A stretch of DNA of 64,000 nt from a bacterium. Its GTDB lineage: Bacteria; Actinomycetota; Acidimicrobiia; Spongiisociales; Spongiisociaceae. Each line of letters starts with the position of its first letter. Within the stretch, counting starts at the first letter, position 1. The notes under the pieces were generated by a model. It was not told the origin of the DNA and did no database searches. It saw only the letters and a list, made by a program, of their open reading frames with translations. Positions 8,832 to 18,463 of this stretch are shown here, one piece after another. The stretch covers positions 1-64,000 of the forward strand of contig JAPOQZ010000175.1 in assembly GCA_026710435.1 (NCBI GenBank). Reading direction: 5' to 3'. Both the position numbers and the translations under genes were made by a program.

Positions 8832-9416
8832 ATGGCTGCGTCACTTCGCGGGCTTCTCCGGCATCCGGACGTACGAGAGGTGACGATGATCCAAGGGCCG
8901 ATGGGTCTCATGGCGCTGCACGGGGGAATAGAACCGCCCACTTACGCGATCGCCCGCCAAGTCGCCGCCGCCACGGATGCGAGTCTCTACGCGGTCGTGC
9001 AGTCTGAAGCCAGGAACAACGACGGCCACCTGACCTCGACGCTGTACAGCAGGTCCGAGTCTCGACTGCTCGACGCGTTCCTGGACCGTGTCGTGGTGGC
9101 GGTGTCGGTTCACGGTATGAACCGCCGCGGCATGAACGACAAGATCGCGTTGGGTGGAGGCAACCGTCAGCTGGCGGCCCGGATTGGCTCGGTCCTGAGA
9201 GCCGCCGGATTCGACGCGATCGACGATCTCGAGGACATACCCACCTACCTGCGTGGTACTCATCCGGACAATCCCGTGAACCTTCCGCGGGACCGGGGCG
9301 TGCAGATGGAGATCGGACGGGAACTCCGACGGGACCAGCGCCTGATGGAAGACCTCACAGAGGTTCTGGCCGTAGCGACCAGGAACCTTATGGCTGAACT
9401 GTGCGTCGGCCGATGA
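8832..9416 (+). CDS. Poly-gamma-glutamate hydrolase-family (PghP-like) protein
   Basis: 194 aa. Family hallmarks: FMALHGG-like box MGLMALHGGIEPPTYAIA (near residue 25), a VVAVSVHG strand, LGGGNRQLAARI, and the C-terminal GVQMEIGRELR with a conserved Glu. These match a zinc-dependent amidohydrolase fold (DUF867) first known as phage poly-gamma-glutamate hydrolase. No signal peptide is seen, so a cytoplasmic role is likely. ATG 8832 is chosen because the HPDVREV segment before the HGG box is conserved in the family; an ATG at 8886 is possible. The real substrate is unknown. Confidence 0.7.
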   Translation: MAASLRGLLRHPDVREVTMIQGPMGLMALHGGIEPPTYAIARQVAAATDASLYAVVQSEARNNDGHLTSTLYSRSESRLLDAFLDRVVVAVSVHGMNRRGMNDKIALGGGNRQLAARIGSVLRAAGFDAIDDLEDIPTYLRGTHPDNPVNLPRDRGVQMEIGRELRRDQRLMEDLTEVLAVATRNLMAELCVGR

Positions 9417-9457
9417 CCGGCTGTAGGTCGGCGCTGCTTCCGGGCTGAGGACCGATT

Positions 9458-9820
9458 GTGGTCACCTTGCATACGTGGCTCGGTTGGGCGGCCATGGGTG
9501 TCTGCGGTGCCTCCGGAGTGTTGGGACTGGTCTACCACTTCGTAGGGCGGGGCCCAGACCGGCTGTTCAAGGCGGCGGCCGGTGTGTCGGTGGTCGCCAT
9601 GGTCGTCCAGGTGGGGTTGGGCCTGCTGCTCTTCGCCCAGGACTACGAACCGGGCAGCATCCACATGTTCTACGGATTCGTAATCCTGCTGACCCTCACC
9701 TTCGTGTACATATACCGGGTGCAGTTCGAGCGACGTCCGGCACTCTATTGGGGGCTGGTCCTGCTGTTCCTGATGGGTCTCGGCCTGCGGGGCATATCGA
9801 ACTTCGGTCAAAGCTTCTAG
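9458..9820 (+). CDS. Small four-helix membrane protein
   Basis: 120 aa from GTG 9458. Four hydrophobic segments (about residues 5-28, 38-60, 68-88, 96-113) with a short basic loop (RVQFERRP) before the last. No catalytic motif and no recognised family. It lies 41 nt after the poly-gamma-glutamate hydrolase-like gene and may be cotranscribed. Confidence 0.7.
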   Translation: MVTLHTWLGWAAMGVCGASGVLGLVYHFVGRGPDRLFKAAAGVSVVAMVVQVGLGLLLFAQDYEPGSIHMFYGFVILLTLTFVYIYRVQFERRPALYWGLVLLFLMGLGLRGISNFGQSF

Positions 9821-9998
9821 CCGGGACCGGCGGGTATTGGAACGACTGCGCATGGCGTGAACGCGGGTCCGCCGCCCTCCCGGGGTCGTGAGCTTCCAAC
9901 GGCTCCCCGTTCGCTCGGACAAACCCCCACCAAGAATCGGAGCTGAGTATCGGGCTTCCTGTTGGCTCCTTCCACCAGGATATGGTTCAATCCTCTCC

Positions 9999-10367
9999 AT
10001 GGCGCAAAACGTTCTAGGAGGAGAGCTCCAAGGGTGCTCGTATGACCCGTTGACCGGTTGGCTGCGGGACGGATGCTGCAACACCGATGGGCGTGATTAC
10101 GGAGTGCATACGGTCTGTGTGGTGGTAACGGACGAATTCCTCGAGTTCTCCCGGTCGGTCGGCAACGACCTCACGACGCCCCTTCCCGCCTTCCGTTTCC
10201 CCGGCCTCAAGGAGGGGGACCGCTGGTGCCTGTGCGCGGCCCGCTGGGTCGAGGCAAAGGAGGCGGGCATGGCGCCCGACGTGGTGCTCGAGGCTACCCA
10301 CGCCCGCACGCTCGAATGGGCCAGCCTGGCGGAACTTGAGGCTCACCGGGCTCCATCCCAGCCGTAA
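9999..10367 (+). CDS. DUF2237 family protein
   Basis: 122 aa. The whole length follows the DUF2237 pattern: MAQNVLGGELQGCS at the start, TGWLRDGCCNTDGRDYG, HTVCVVVTDEFLEFS, GNDLTTP, FPGLKEGDRWCLCA and RWVEAKEAGMAP. Cys and Asp/His residues are abundant, and a metal-binding role has been suggested for the family, but no activity is established. The start at 9999 gives the family N-terminus exactly. Longer in-frame starts lack family similarity. Confidence 0.85.
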   Translation: MAQNVLGGELQGCSYDPLTGWLRDGCCNTDGRDYGVHTVCVVVTDEFLEFSRSVGNDLTTPLPAFRFPGLKEGDRWCLCAARWVEAKEAGMAPDVVLEATHARTLEWASLAELEAHRAPSQP

Positions 10368-10412
10368 GACCGAGGGATCGAGCCGCACTCGACGAGACGG
10401 GGTGATCGGCGG

Positions 10413-10439
10413 CCTCGTACCGGAGTCGGTACTCCGAGG
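10413..10439. terminator. Hairpin after the DUF2237 gene
   Basis: CCTCG-TACCG, loop GAGT, CGGTA, 3-nt bulge, CGAGG. It lies about 45 nt past the stop of the DUF2237 gene and just before a palindromic element, and could end transcription from either side. No T tract follows. Confidence 0.4.
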
Positions 10440-10445
10440 GTCGGT

Positions 10446-10552
10446 CTAGGACGGTGCTGAACAATGACGATTGCTCGGGCCTACCGCCCGCCGGCCCAGG
10501 AATAATGCCGGCGGTTGGCATGCCGCTGGTGGATTGCTCAGCACCCTCCTAG
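10446..10552 (+). repeat. Palindromic 107-bp MITE-like element, copy 1
   Basis: Begins and ends with CTAG. The outer arms read GGTGCTGAACAATGACG and GGATTGCTCAGCACC, and the inner arms GCCCGCCGG and CCGGCGGTTGGC fold toward an apex of about 12 nt, so the whole copy can form one long hairpin. It lies between the DUF2237 and dsbB-like genes, 36 nt before the latter. The inner arm pair GCCGG/CCGGC replaces GCCAG/CTGGC of the copy at 40094, a compensatory change. No coding capacity. Confidence 0.85.
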
Positions 10553-10587
10553 ACTCATCCCGTCGTCTCGACCGGTGGTAACGCTGA

Positions 10588-11118
10588 ATGGTCCTACTCT
10601 TCTCGCTGCTCAGTCTCCTCGCCCTGGCCGCCTCGCTGGGGCTGGTACTGATGCTCGTCCGGTCGGGCTCTCGGACCACTGCTGTGATCGAACTCGGACC
10701 CTACGCCCTTCCGGTAGCGGCCACCGTGGCGACGGTCGCAACACTCGGCTCGATCTACCTGTCGGAGGTGGAGGGCTTCGTCCCCTGCCTGCTGTGCTGG
10801 GTGCAGCGCGGTGTCATGTACCCGCTGGCCGCCTTCCTCATCGTGGTCTCCTTCCGTCCTGCTAGGTGGGCGGCTCCCGTCGCCTTGCTCGTGGCCGGGC
10901 TGGGCGGCCTCGTCGCGGCCTACCACTACGGGGAGCAGCGGGGCTGGGTGGGCGGTTCGGAGGAGTTCTGCGACGCGGCGGTGCCCTGCACCTACGTGTG
11001 GGTTGAGCAATTCGGTTTCATGTCGATACCCTTCATGGCGTTCTCCGGGTTCCTGCTCATCGCCCTTCTGGCGGGTTTGAGGATGCTCGGGAACCCGGCA
11101 CACGAAGCAGGTGAATAG
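10588..11118 (+). CDS. dsbB: Disulfide bond formation protein, DsbB/BdbC family
   Basis: 176 aa with four or five membrane helices. The redox pair PCLLCWVQR (CxxC) follows the second helix. The second Cys pair is in FCDAAVPCTYVW before the last helix. DsbB-type proteins reoxidise a thiol oxidase partner and pass electrons to quinone. The partner may be the thioredoxin-fold protein encoded 9 nt downstream. The N-terminal helix is longer than in the E. coli protein, as in many actinobacterial members. Confidence 0.88.
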   Translation: MVLLFSLLSLLALAASLGLVLMLVRSGSRTTAVIELGPYALPVAATVATVATLGSIYLSEVEGFVPCLLCWVQRGVMYPLAAFLIVVSFRPARWAAPVALLVAGLGGLVAAYHYGEQRGWVGGSEEFCDAAVPCTYVWVEQFGFMSIPFMAFSGFLLIALLAGLRMLGNPAHEAGE

Positions 11119-11127
11119 GAGCACTTC

Positions 11128-11853
11128 ATGGCAAGAACCGGGGGAAAGCGCAACGACCCGAGGACCCGGCCGTCGGCCCGACCCGCACCCGTCAAGCCGA
11201 CGCTTCCCACCACCGAGGAGCAGCCATCCGGCCTCGGAAAGAGGATCCTGCTGATCGGAGCCGGTCTGGTGGCTCTGGCGGTGCTGGTGGTGATCGGGAT
11301 AGGGCTGGCGAGCGAGGAGGCGAGCGAGCCCGAGCGCGAGGCTCTGCTGCTACCCGACGTGAGCGTCAGCGGGAGTTCCCTCCCCCCGCATGCCGGCAAT
11401 GATTCCCCCGATACGGCCATCGGACTACCGGCGCCGGAGGTGACCTCTTCTGACTTCTCGGGGTTGCCCGCTTCGATTGTGAACGACGGCACGCCGAAGA
11501 TGATCGTCTTCCTAGCTCACTGGTGCCAGTTCTGCCAGCAGGAGGTACCGGCTCTGCAGGCGTGGATCGACCAGAACGGCATACCCGCCGGAGTGGACCT
11601 GGTTTCGGTAGCCACCTCGATCAGCGAGATCCGGCCTAACTACCCACCGGACGCCTGGCTTCGCAGGGAAGGCTGGACTCCACGGGTGGTGGTGGACGAT
11701 GCCGCCAACAGTATCTCGCGGGCCTACGGCTTGAATGCATTCCCGTACTACGTGATGGTCGACGGAGGAGGCAACGTCGTCCGGCGAATCAGCGGTGGCG
11801 TGCCGGCCGATCTGGCCGGCACCTTCCTCCAGTCCCTCGCGACCGGAGGGTAG
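11128..11853 (+). CDS. Membrane-anchored TlpA-like thioredoxin-fold protein
   Basis: 241 aa. A basic, Pro-rich cytoplasmic N-terminus (1-37) precedes one membrane helix (residues about 39-60) and an extracytoplasmic thioredoxin fold. The active site is WCQFC near residue 132, and a cis-Pro lies in NAFPYYVM near residue 209. It probably forms or reduces disulfides in exported proteins. It sits between the DsbB-like gene (9 nt) and transketolase (3 nt), so the three are likely one transcript. DsbB next to it favours an oxidising role. Confidence 0.85.
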   Translation: MARTGGKRNDPRTRPSARPAPVKPTLPTTEEQPSGLGKRILLIGAGLVALAVLVVIGIGLASEEASEPEREALLLPDVSVSGSSLPPHAGNDSPDTAIGLPAPEVTSSDFSGLPASIVNDGTPKMIVFLAHWCQFCQQEVPALQAWIDQNGIPAGVDLVSVATSISEIRPNYPPDAWLRREGWTPRVVVDDAANSISRAYGLNAFPYYVMVDGGGNVVRRISGGVPADLAGTFLQSLATGG

Positions 11854-11856
11854 GCG

Positions 11857-13833
11857 ATGACTCACGGCAGTACCCCAATTGACCTCGACCGGCACCGGGC
11901 TGCCGCCCTCACCATCAGCGCTCTCGCCATGGATGCGGTCCAGAAGGCCAACTCAGGCCATCCGGGCATGCCGATGGGAATGGCTGACCTGGCAACTGTG
12001 CTCTGGAGCCGCCACCTGGTAGTGCATCCCGAGCATCCAAGGTGGAGCGACCGGGACCGCTTCGTGCTGTCCAACGGACACGGCTCCATGCTCCTCTACG
12101 CGCTGCTCCACCTGTGCGGATTCCCGGTGACCCTGGACGACATCAAGAGCTTCCGGCAGTGGGGGTCACCAACGGCCGGCCACCCCGAGTACGAGCCCCA
12201 TCTGGGAATCGAGATGACCACCGGGCCGCTCGGGCAGGGCTTCGGCACCGCAGTGGGGATGGCCATCGCAGAAGCCCATCTCAACTCGGTGTTCGGCGAC
12301 GATCTGGTCGACCACCGGACCTGGGTCTTCGTCTCCGACGGTGACCTCATGGAGGGGATCTCGTCCGAGACCGCCTCGCTGGCCGGTCACCTGGGATTGG
12401 GCAAGCTCAACTATGTATACGACGACAACCGCATATCGATCGACGGACCCACCGACATCACATTCAGCGAAGACGTGGTGGCCCGATTCGAGGCGGTCGG
12501 CTGGCACACCGTCACGGTGGACGGGCATGACCCGGAAGCCATCGACGCGGCCCTCTCGGAGGCGGCCGGCGAGAATGAGCGCCCGTCGCTGGTCGCCGCC
12601 CGCACCCACATCGGCAAGGGCGCTCCAGGCAAGCAGGACACCCCCTCCGCCCACGGCGCTCCCCTGGGACGGGACGAGATCGCCGGATGGCGTGCCGGGG
12701 TCGGATGGCCGGACGAGGATTTCCACATTCCCGACGGGGTGCGCGAGTACTTCGGTGCCGGGATGGACCGGGGCCGCGAGGCCCGCGCCGCCTGGCAGCA
12801 GCGTTTCGAGGAGGCCGCCGAGGCGGATCCCGACCTCCGCCCGCGCTGGTCGTCGTACCACGACCCCGGACCTGTCGAGTTGCAAGGACCCGGCTTCCAG
12901 GCGGGATCAGAGCTGGCCACCAGGAGAGCGATAGGGGCTATCTTCGACGAGATCGGGGACAAGGTTCCGGGGCTCATCGGAGGCTCCGCCGACCTGGTCG
13001 GGTCGACCAAGACCATCCTGTCGGCCGGGGGTAGCTTCTCCCGCACCGATCGTTCCGGCCGGAACCTGCACTTCGGAGTGCGGGAACACGCCATGGGCAC
13101 CGTGGTCAACGGCATGGCCCTCCACGGTGGGCTGCGGCCCTACGGCGCCACGTTCTTCGTGTTCAGCGACTACATGCGTCCAGCTATGCGTCTCTCCGCG
13201 ATCATGGACATTCCTTCCATCTGGGTGTTCACACACGAGTCGGTGTTCCTCGGTGAGGATGGTCCCACCCACCAGCCCATCGAGCACCTCGCTTCGATGC
13301 GGGCCATGCCCAACATGGCGGTATTCCGCCCCGCTGACGCGGGTGAGATGGTGGAAGCATGGGAAACCGTCCTGAACCAGCGGCACCCGGCCATCATCCT
13401 CGGGACCCGCCAGGGGGTTCCGGTGCTGGATCGCGCCGGCCTGGAGGGAGGAGTGGCGAGGGGCGGCTACGTGCTCCGGGATGGGAGCGCCGCCGCTGTC
13501 ATAGCCACGGGGTCCGAAGTGTCGGTGGCGATGGAGGCGGCCGATCTGCTGTCCGATACCTATTCGATCCGGGTAGTGAGCATGCCGTGCGCGGAACTCT
13601 TTCTCGATCAGCTCGAGGAGTACCGCCGCGCGGTGCTTCCCGAAGGTCTGCCCGTTGCCACCGTGGAAGCCGGCGCCACCTTCGGATGGGCGAGGTTCGC
13701 AGGTCCGGACGGCCTGACTATCGGCATAGACCGTTTCGGAGCCTCCGCACCCGCCGGCCGTATAGCCGAGGAACTCGGCTTAACGGGTCGGAAGGTGGCC
13801 GAACGCCTGGCTAACTGGCTCGAAGGCGCCTGA
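11857..13833 (+). CDS. tkt: Transketolase
   Basis: 658 aa, full length. It transfers two-carbon units between sugar phosphates in the pentose phosphate pathway using thiamine pyrophosphate. Motifs: SGHPGMPMG near the start, the TPP-binding GDGDLMEG-type box ([13 protein letters not shown], about residue 160) ending in [18 protein letters not shown] in the middle domain, and the C-terminal [16 protein letters not shown] block. ATG 11857 follows the stop of the thioredoxin-fold gene by 3 nt. Confidence 0.95.
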   Translation: MTHGSTPIDLDRHRAAALTISALAMDAVQKANSGHPGMPMGMADLATVLWSRHLVVHPEHPRWSDRDRFVLSNGHGSMLLYALLHLCGFPVTLDDIKSFRQWGSPTAGHPEYEPHLGIEMTTGPLGQGFGTAVGMAIAEAHLNSVFGDDLVDHRTWVFVSDGDLMEGISSETASLAGHLGLGKLNYVYDDNRISIDGPTDITFSEDVVARFEAVGWHTVTVDGHDPEAIDAALSEAAGENERPSLVAARTHIGKGAPGKQDTPSAHGAPLGRDEIAGWRAGVGWPDEDFHIPDGVREYFGAGMDRGREARAAWQQRFEEAAEADPDLRPRWSSYHDPGPVELQGPGFQAGSELATRRAIGAIFDEIGDKVPGLIGGSADLVGSTKTILSAGGSFSRTDRSGRNLHFGVREHAMGTVVNGMALHGGLRPYGATFFVFSDYMRPAMRLSAIMDIPSIWVFTHESVFLGEDGPTHQPIEHLASMRAMPNMAVFRPADAGEMVEAWETVLNQRHPAIILGTRQGVPVLDRAGLEGGVARGGYVLRDGSAAAVIATGSEVSVAMEAADLLSDTYSIRVVSMPCAELFLDQLEEYRRAVLPEGLPVATVEAGATFGWARFAGPDGLTIGIDRFGASAPAGRIAEELGLTGRKVAERLANWLEGA

Positions 13834-13853
13834 GAGTGTCACACCCCGGTACG

Positions 13854-13859
13854 TATAAT
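13854..13859 (+). promoter_or_regulatory. Candidate -10 box TATAAT for the type III RM operon
   Basis: A perfect TATAAT lies 79 nt before the mod start, in the gap after transketolase. No good -35 is visible at the usual distance. It is AT-rich compared with its surroundings. Confidence 0.4.
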
Positions 13860-13938
13860 CCTCTTAGTTTGAGCGTAAGCCTTCGTTGAAGGGTGACGGA
13901 GCGCTGGAGATGCTTCGAACGCGCCAGAGGAGAGCTTC

Positions 13939-15564
13939 ATGCCACGGCTGGATTTCAAGGGTAGGGTCTTCGTCGAGAATCACCACCTTGCCGTGCCCTT
14001 TCACGAACTACTACCGGTGCGAGAGAAGGGGCTGAGCGAGAAGGCGAGCCTGCACGACAACTTGATCGTTCACGGCGACAACCTCGCGGCCCTGAAGTCC
14101 CTGCTGCCGACCTATCACGGCAAGGTGAAGTGCATCTACATTGATCCACCCTACAACACCGGCAAAGAGGGCTGGGCCTATAACGACAAGGTGAACTCAC
14201 CCCTAATGCGGGAATGGCTGGGGCGCGTTGTAGACCGCGACGATCTAACCCGCCACGACAAGTGGTGCTGCATGATGTTGCCGCGCCTCAAGCTCCTGCG
14301 CGAGTTGCTCCGCGAAGACGGCGTGATCTTTGTTTCGATCGACGACAACGAGGTGCATCATCTGCGCTGTCTGATGGACGAAGTGTTCGGGGAGTCAAAC
14401 TTCCTGGCCACCGCCATCTGGCAAAAAGTCTTTTCCCCGAAGAACACCGCGAAGTACTTCTCGGAGGATCACGACTACGTGATGGCGTACGGACGGCGGA
14501 TCAAGGCATGGCGACCCAATCTGATCAAGCGCGGTGAGCGGGCGGTCAAGCGATACAAGAACCCCGATGATGACCCCCGGGGGCCGTGGTCCTCCAGCGA
14601 CTTGACGGCCCGGAACTTCTACAGTCAAGGTACCTATAAGGTCACCAGCCCGTCCGGCAAGGAGTTTAGGCCATCGGTCGGCAACTATTTTCGCGTATCT
14701 CCCGAAAAGTTCGCCGAGTTGGATGCGGACGGGCGAGTCTGGTGGGGAAAAAGTGGCAACAACATGCCCCGCCTCAAGCGGTTTCTAGCGGAGGTGAAGA
14801 AGGGAGTCGTCCCGCAAACCCTTTGGCTTCACACCGATGTCGGCAACACGCAGGAGGCGAAGAAGGAACTGGTCTCCACGCTCCAATTCGAGCGATCAGA
14901 AGACGTATTTAACACCGTCAAGCCGTCTCGCCTCGTTCGCCGCATCCTCCAAATTGCCACAGACCCCGACTCCATCGTGCTCGATTCCTTCGCCGGCTCT
15001 GGCACCACGGCCCACGCCGTCCTCGCCCAGAATCGGGAAGACGGGGGCAACCGGCGTTTCATACTCGTAGAGTGTGAGGACTATGCTGACACGATCACCG
15101 CCGAGCGTGTCCGCCGTGTCATCAAGGGTGTCCCGAGTGCCAAGGATGATTACCTCAAGGCCGGCCTCGGCGGCACGTTCAGTTACTTCGAGCTTGGGCG
15201 TCCCATGCGTCAGGAGTCGCTCCTCGATGGCTCCAACCTGCCGTCGTGGGAGAAACTTGCCTCGTACATATTCTTCACAGCGACCGGGCAGGAGTTCGAT
15301 CCGGCCGAGATCGACACGGGCACCGGGTTTGTGGGGTGCACCGAGACCCACGATGTCTTCCTGTTCTACGAGCCCGATGTCGAGAGACTCAAGAATCTCG
15401 CGCTGTCGCTCCCCATGGCCCGCGCGCTACCCAGCGGATCGAGAAGGAAGCTGGTCTTCGCGCCCACCAAGTACCTCGACCGCCAGTTCCTGCACCGGTA
15501 CCGGATCGACTTCCAGCAGTTGCCGTTCCAGATCTACGAAGCGATCGACAGGCTGGAACCGTGA
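13939..15564 (+). CDS. mod: Type III restriction-modification DNA methyltransferase (Mod)
   Basis: 541 aa. A beta-class N6-adenine methyltransferase: the catalytic DPPYNTG motif is at residues 69-75, and the AdoMet-binding box SFAGSGTTAHAV follows near residue 351. The variable middle part (about 150-330) should hold the target-recognition domain. Mod both protects the host and gives the complex its specificity. RBS AGGAGAG lies 6 nt before the ATG. The next gene (res) starts inside its stop codon (GTGA overlap), so the two are translationally coupled. Confidence 0.92.
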   Translation: MPRLDFKGRVFVENHHLAVPFHELLPVREKGLSEKASLHDNLIVHGDNLAALKSLLPTYHGKVKCIYIDPPYNTGKEGWAYNDKVNSPLMREWLGRVVDRDDLTRHDKWCCMMLPRLKLLRELLREDGVIFVSIDDNEVHHLRCLMDEVFGESNFLATAIWQKVFSPKNTAKYFSEDHDYVMAYGRRIKAWRPNLIKRGERAVKRYKNPDDDPRGPWSSSDLTARNFYSQGTYKVTSPSGKEFRPSVGNYFRVSPEKFAELDADGRVWWGKSGNNMPRLKRFLAEVKKGVVPQTLWLHTDVGNTQEAKKELVSTLQFERSEDVFNTVKPSRLVRRILQIATDPDSIVLDSFAGSGTTAHAVLAQNREDGGNRRFILVECEDYADTITAERVRRVIKGVPSAKDDYLKAGLGGTFSYFELGRPMRQESLLDGSNLPSWEKLASYIFFTATGQEFDPAEIDTGTGFVGCTETHDVFLFYEPDVERLKNLALSLPMARALPSGSRRKLVFAPTKYLDRQFLHRYRIDFQQLPFQIYEAIDRLEP

Positions 15565-17006
15565 TCCTGAAGGAGTACCAGAGGCGGACGCTCGCGACGG
15601 TCCGCGGCTTCGTCCAAGAACTCGCAGTGTGGCTGGAGAAGGACGCGGCGGCGCGAAGCCAGGATCCCGACTGGGGATTCGACTGGGTCAAGCGGGCCTG
15701 GACCAGAACCGTATCCGGGCGACCCTACTTTCCCCGCCGTAACGGACTCGGCGAACACCTTCCCGCCTTCTGCCTCAAGATCCCGACCGGCGGCGGCAAG
15801 ACGCTACTTGCGACGCGGGTGATCGATCTCGTGAACGCGCACTTCCGGCGGAGCCGGCGCGGGTTGGTGCTATGGATCGTGCCCACGACTCAGATCTACA
15901 ATCAGACGCTCAGGGCGCTCAAGGACCGCGACCACCCCTACCGACAGCAACTCGACCTGTCGTCGGGCCGGCGCACGCGGATCCTTGAGAAGACCACGCC
16001 CTTCGGCCCGAGCGATGTCGCCGAGAACCTCTGTGTTCTCCTACTCATGCTCCCGTCCGCCAACCGGCGTACGAAGGAGACACTCCGAATCTTTCGGGAC
16101 AGCGGAGGCTTCGATCGATTTTTCCCCCTGGAGGACGATCCCACAGCGCATGCCAGGATGCTGGAGGAACATCCGAATCTCGATACCTTCGAGGAGACTA
16201 CGGGCTTCTGGGGCCGCTACATCAAGACCTCCCTTGGGAATACGGTGCGGCTGCTGCGCCCGCTGATGATCTTGGATGAGGGACACAAGGCTTACAGCGC
16301 CAACGCGAGGGCGACGCTCGAAGGCTTCAACCCCTGCATGATCGTCGAGCTTTCGGCCACTCCGGCCAAGGGCGCGAACGTGCTGGTCGAGATTCTGGGC
16401 CGGGAACTCAATGCGGAGGAGATGATCAAGCTCGATCTGCACATCCGCAACAAGGCGAGCGGCGACTGGCAGAGCACGCTGTTGGAGTCGGTCGAACACC
16501 GCGAGGTCCTTGAGTCCGCTGCCCAACTGCACGAGGCGGAGTCCGGAACCTACATCAGGCCAATCTGCGTGATCCAGGTGGAGCGAACCGGTAGGCAGCA
16601 GAGGAAGCCGGGGTACGTCCATACGGACGATGTGCGTGACTACCTCCTACAGTACCCCGGAATCGCGCCCGAGCACATCGCGGTCAAGACCAGCGCGAAG
16701 GACGAGTTGAAGGAAGCGGACGACATCGGCGGCCTGCTCTCCCGCGCCTGCCCGATCCGCTTCATCATCACCAAGCACGCGCTTCAGGAGGGCTGGGACT
16801 GCCCGTTCGCATACATCCTCACCATCCTCACCAACCCGATGTCGAAGACGGGTATCACCCAGCTTGTCGGCAGGATCCTGCGTCAGCCGAACGCGAGCAA
16901 GACGGGCGTGGCTCTGCTGGACGAAAGCTACGTGTTCTGCTTCAGCCGCCGCGGGAACGAGTTGTTGAAAGAGGTGAGAAAGGGATTCGGAATGGAGGGG
17001 TTGTAG
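15561..17006 (+). CDS. res: Type III restriction enzyme Res, helicase part, cut by TAG
   Basis: 481 aa from GTG 15561 (4-bp overlap with mod). This is the superfamily-2 translocase part of Res: Walker A IPTGGGKT near residue 73, motif II DEGH near 237, SATPAKG, and the late motif TQLVGRILRQP. The frame ends at TAG 17004-17006 within a conserved helix (KGFGMEGL, stop, GLEGRV). The same frame continues open into the nuclease part, so a single base change, most simply CAG to TAG, explains the split. Without readthrough this product lacks the nuclease. Confidence 0.88.
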   Translation: MILKEYQRRTLATVRGFVQELAVWLEKDAAARSQDPDWGFDWVKRAWTRTVSGRPYFPRRNGLGEHLPAFCLKIPTGGGKTLLATRVIDLVNAHFRRSRRGLVLWIVPTTQIYNQTLRALKDRDHPYRQQLDLSSGRRTRILEKTTPFGPSDVAENLCVLLLMLPSANRRTKETLRIFRDSGGFDRFFPLEDDPTAHARMLEEHPNLDTFEETTGFWGRYIKTSLGNTVRLLRPLMILDEGHKAYSANARATLEGFNPCMIVELSATPAKGANVLVEILGRELNAEEMIKLDLHIRNKASGDWQSTLLESVEHREVLESAAQLHEAESGTYIRPICVIQVERTGRQQRKPGYVHTDDVRDYLLQYPGIAPEHIAVKTSAKDELKEADDIGGLLSRACPIRFIITKHALQEGWDCPFAYILTILTNPMSKTGITQLVGRILRQPNASKTGVALLDESYVFCFSRRGNELLKEVRKGFGMEGL

Positions 17007-17021
17007 GGTCTCGAGGGGCGC

Positions 17022-18137
17022 GTGGTCTCCGATGGTGGTCCGGCCCGCCCGCCGGAGAAGATCACGACGTTTCAGCGGGGGCCATATGGGGCAGCGGCGC
17101 GCGATCTCGTTCTGCCCGCCTTCATGATCCGGGACGTGGAAGGGTGGCGTCTGGTTTCATACGAGGCGGACATCCTCTCGCGATTGTCTTGGGACGAGAT
17201 CGACCTATCGGCCTTCGCCCAGCTAGTACTGGACCAGGGGAAGGAGGGGAACGAGCGGCTAAGGACGAATCTTGAAGAAGAGCATGTTTGGGATCCGGGT
17301 GGTACCGACGGCGGCGATTCCGGTCACACAGAAGCTCTTCACGATGGCGAGCCGGGAGGCGGGCAGGATCCGGTGGATTACTTCTTTGCGGCCAGCCACC
17401 TACTGGACTTGGTCCCCAACCCGTGGCGCGGGCGCGACCTCACCCGACGCGCCGTCGAGGCATTGCTCCAGCGTTATCCGGCCAAGCGGGTGGCGGCCAA
17501 TCACGTCTTCGTCTTGGAAGAGCTGCGCCGACATGTCGAGAGGGAACGCGACCGGCTTTCGCGGGAGGTCTTCTGCTCCCTCTTGGAGTCGGAAAGGATG
17601 CGCTTTCTCGTCGTCGCGGAAGATCTTGACTTCAATCGGCTGCCCGAGAAGATCGAGGTCGCGGCGGCGAACCGGGCAAACCGAGAGGATGGAAGCCCCT
17701 ACCAGCAGAATCTCTTCGACATCACGACGGTAGACGATCTCAACGACTTCGAGAACAAGGTAGCGACGTACCTTGACCAACAGGCGCGGCTCTTCTTCTG
17801 GTATCGAAACCGCTCCCGTAAGGATTACTACGTGCAAGGGTGGAAACCGCGGCGGATCTACGCCGACTTCATCGTCACGCTCCGCGACGACCAGGACCGG
17901 TCGGACGATGGCTTCCATCGTGTCTTCGTGGTCGAGACCAAGGGCGTTCACCTGAAGAAGTCGGAGGACACCGAATACAAGCGATCCGTCTTCGACATTT
18001 GCGGCGAGCACGCCCGCAAGGCCGATTGGGCCGAGTTCGTGCCCGCCATGCGGAGCAAGGTGATGCGCTTCGAGGTCGTGGACCAAGACGAGTGGAAGGC
18101 GCGGCTCAACGAGATGCTGTTCCAAACCGGAGCGTGA
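17022..18137 (+). CDS. res: Type III restriction enzyme Res, C-terminal nuclease part
   Basis: 371 aa if restarted at GTG 17022, in the same reading frame as the helicase part and 15 nt after its stop. It holds the PD-(D/E)XK nuclease of Res: YADFIVTL with the Asp, then VFVVETKG with Glu-x-Lys, near residues 285-310. GAGGGG lies just before the GTG, so reinitiation is possible but weak. It could be a dead remnant, the second half of a readthrough product, or a separately made subunit. Together the two parts would give the usual ~860-aa Res. Confidence 0.8.
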   Translation: MVSDGGPARPPEKITTFQRGPYGAAARDLVLPAFMIRDVEGWRLVSYEADILSRLSWDEIDLSAFAQLVLDQGKEGNERLRTNLEEEHVWDPGGTDGGDSGHTEALHDGEPGGGQDPVDYFFAASHLLDLVPNPWRGRDLTRRAVEALLQRYPAKRVAANHVFVLEELRRHVERERDRLSREVFCSLLESERMRFLVVAEDLDFNRLPEKIEVAAANRANREDGSPYQQNLFDITTVDDLNDFENKVATYLDQQARLFFWYRNRSRKDYYVQGWKPRRIYADFIVTLRDDQDRSDDGFHRVFVVETKGVHLKKSEDTEYKRSVFDICGEHARKADWAEFVPAMRSKVMRFEVVDQDEWKARLNEMLFQTGA

Positions 18138-18463
18138 AGGAAGGAGCCAGGCTACTGGTTGGGACGGCTCGCGCACCAGGCGAGTGGCTATCGGCCGCTC
18201 GACCGTCAGCCCGTCTCCGGTCAGGGAGAGCCGCAGGAATCGGCTTCGTCTCTGCGGAGGGAACGGTAGGGGCGTAGGCTGGCCCTGCTACGGCGGGAGC
18301 TAACGATGTCGCCAACATACGAGCCGGATCTGTTCTGAGCCCGCTTCATCTGCTTACGGCGCCGGCCATCGCTCAGATGCCTACCAGAAGAATCTGGCTC
18401 GGCGGGGTGGAGTGGGAGTGATCTGACCGAAAGGACTAGCAGGAGTGGAGAGCGGTCATAGAA
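18138..18463. other. Gap between the RM operon and polysaccharide genes
   Basis: No gene supported. Short frames here lack ribosome sites and family features. The downstream permease is preceded by GGAGTGGAGAGCGG. Confidence 0.4.

Noticed and set aside
15561-18137. TAG in res as pyrrolysine or a recoded amber codon
   Set aside because: Many genes in the window end with TAG, and no sign of recoding is visible.
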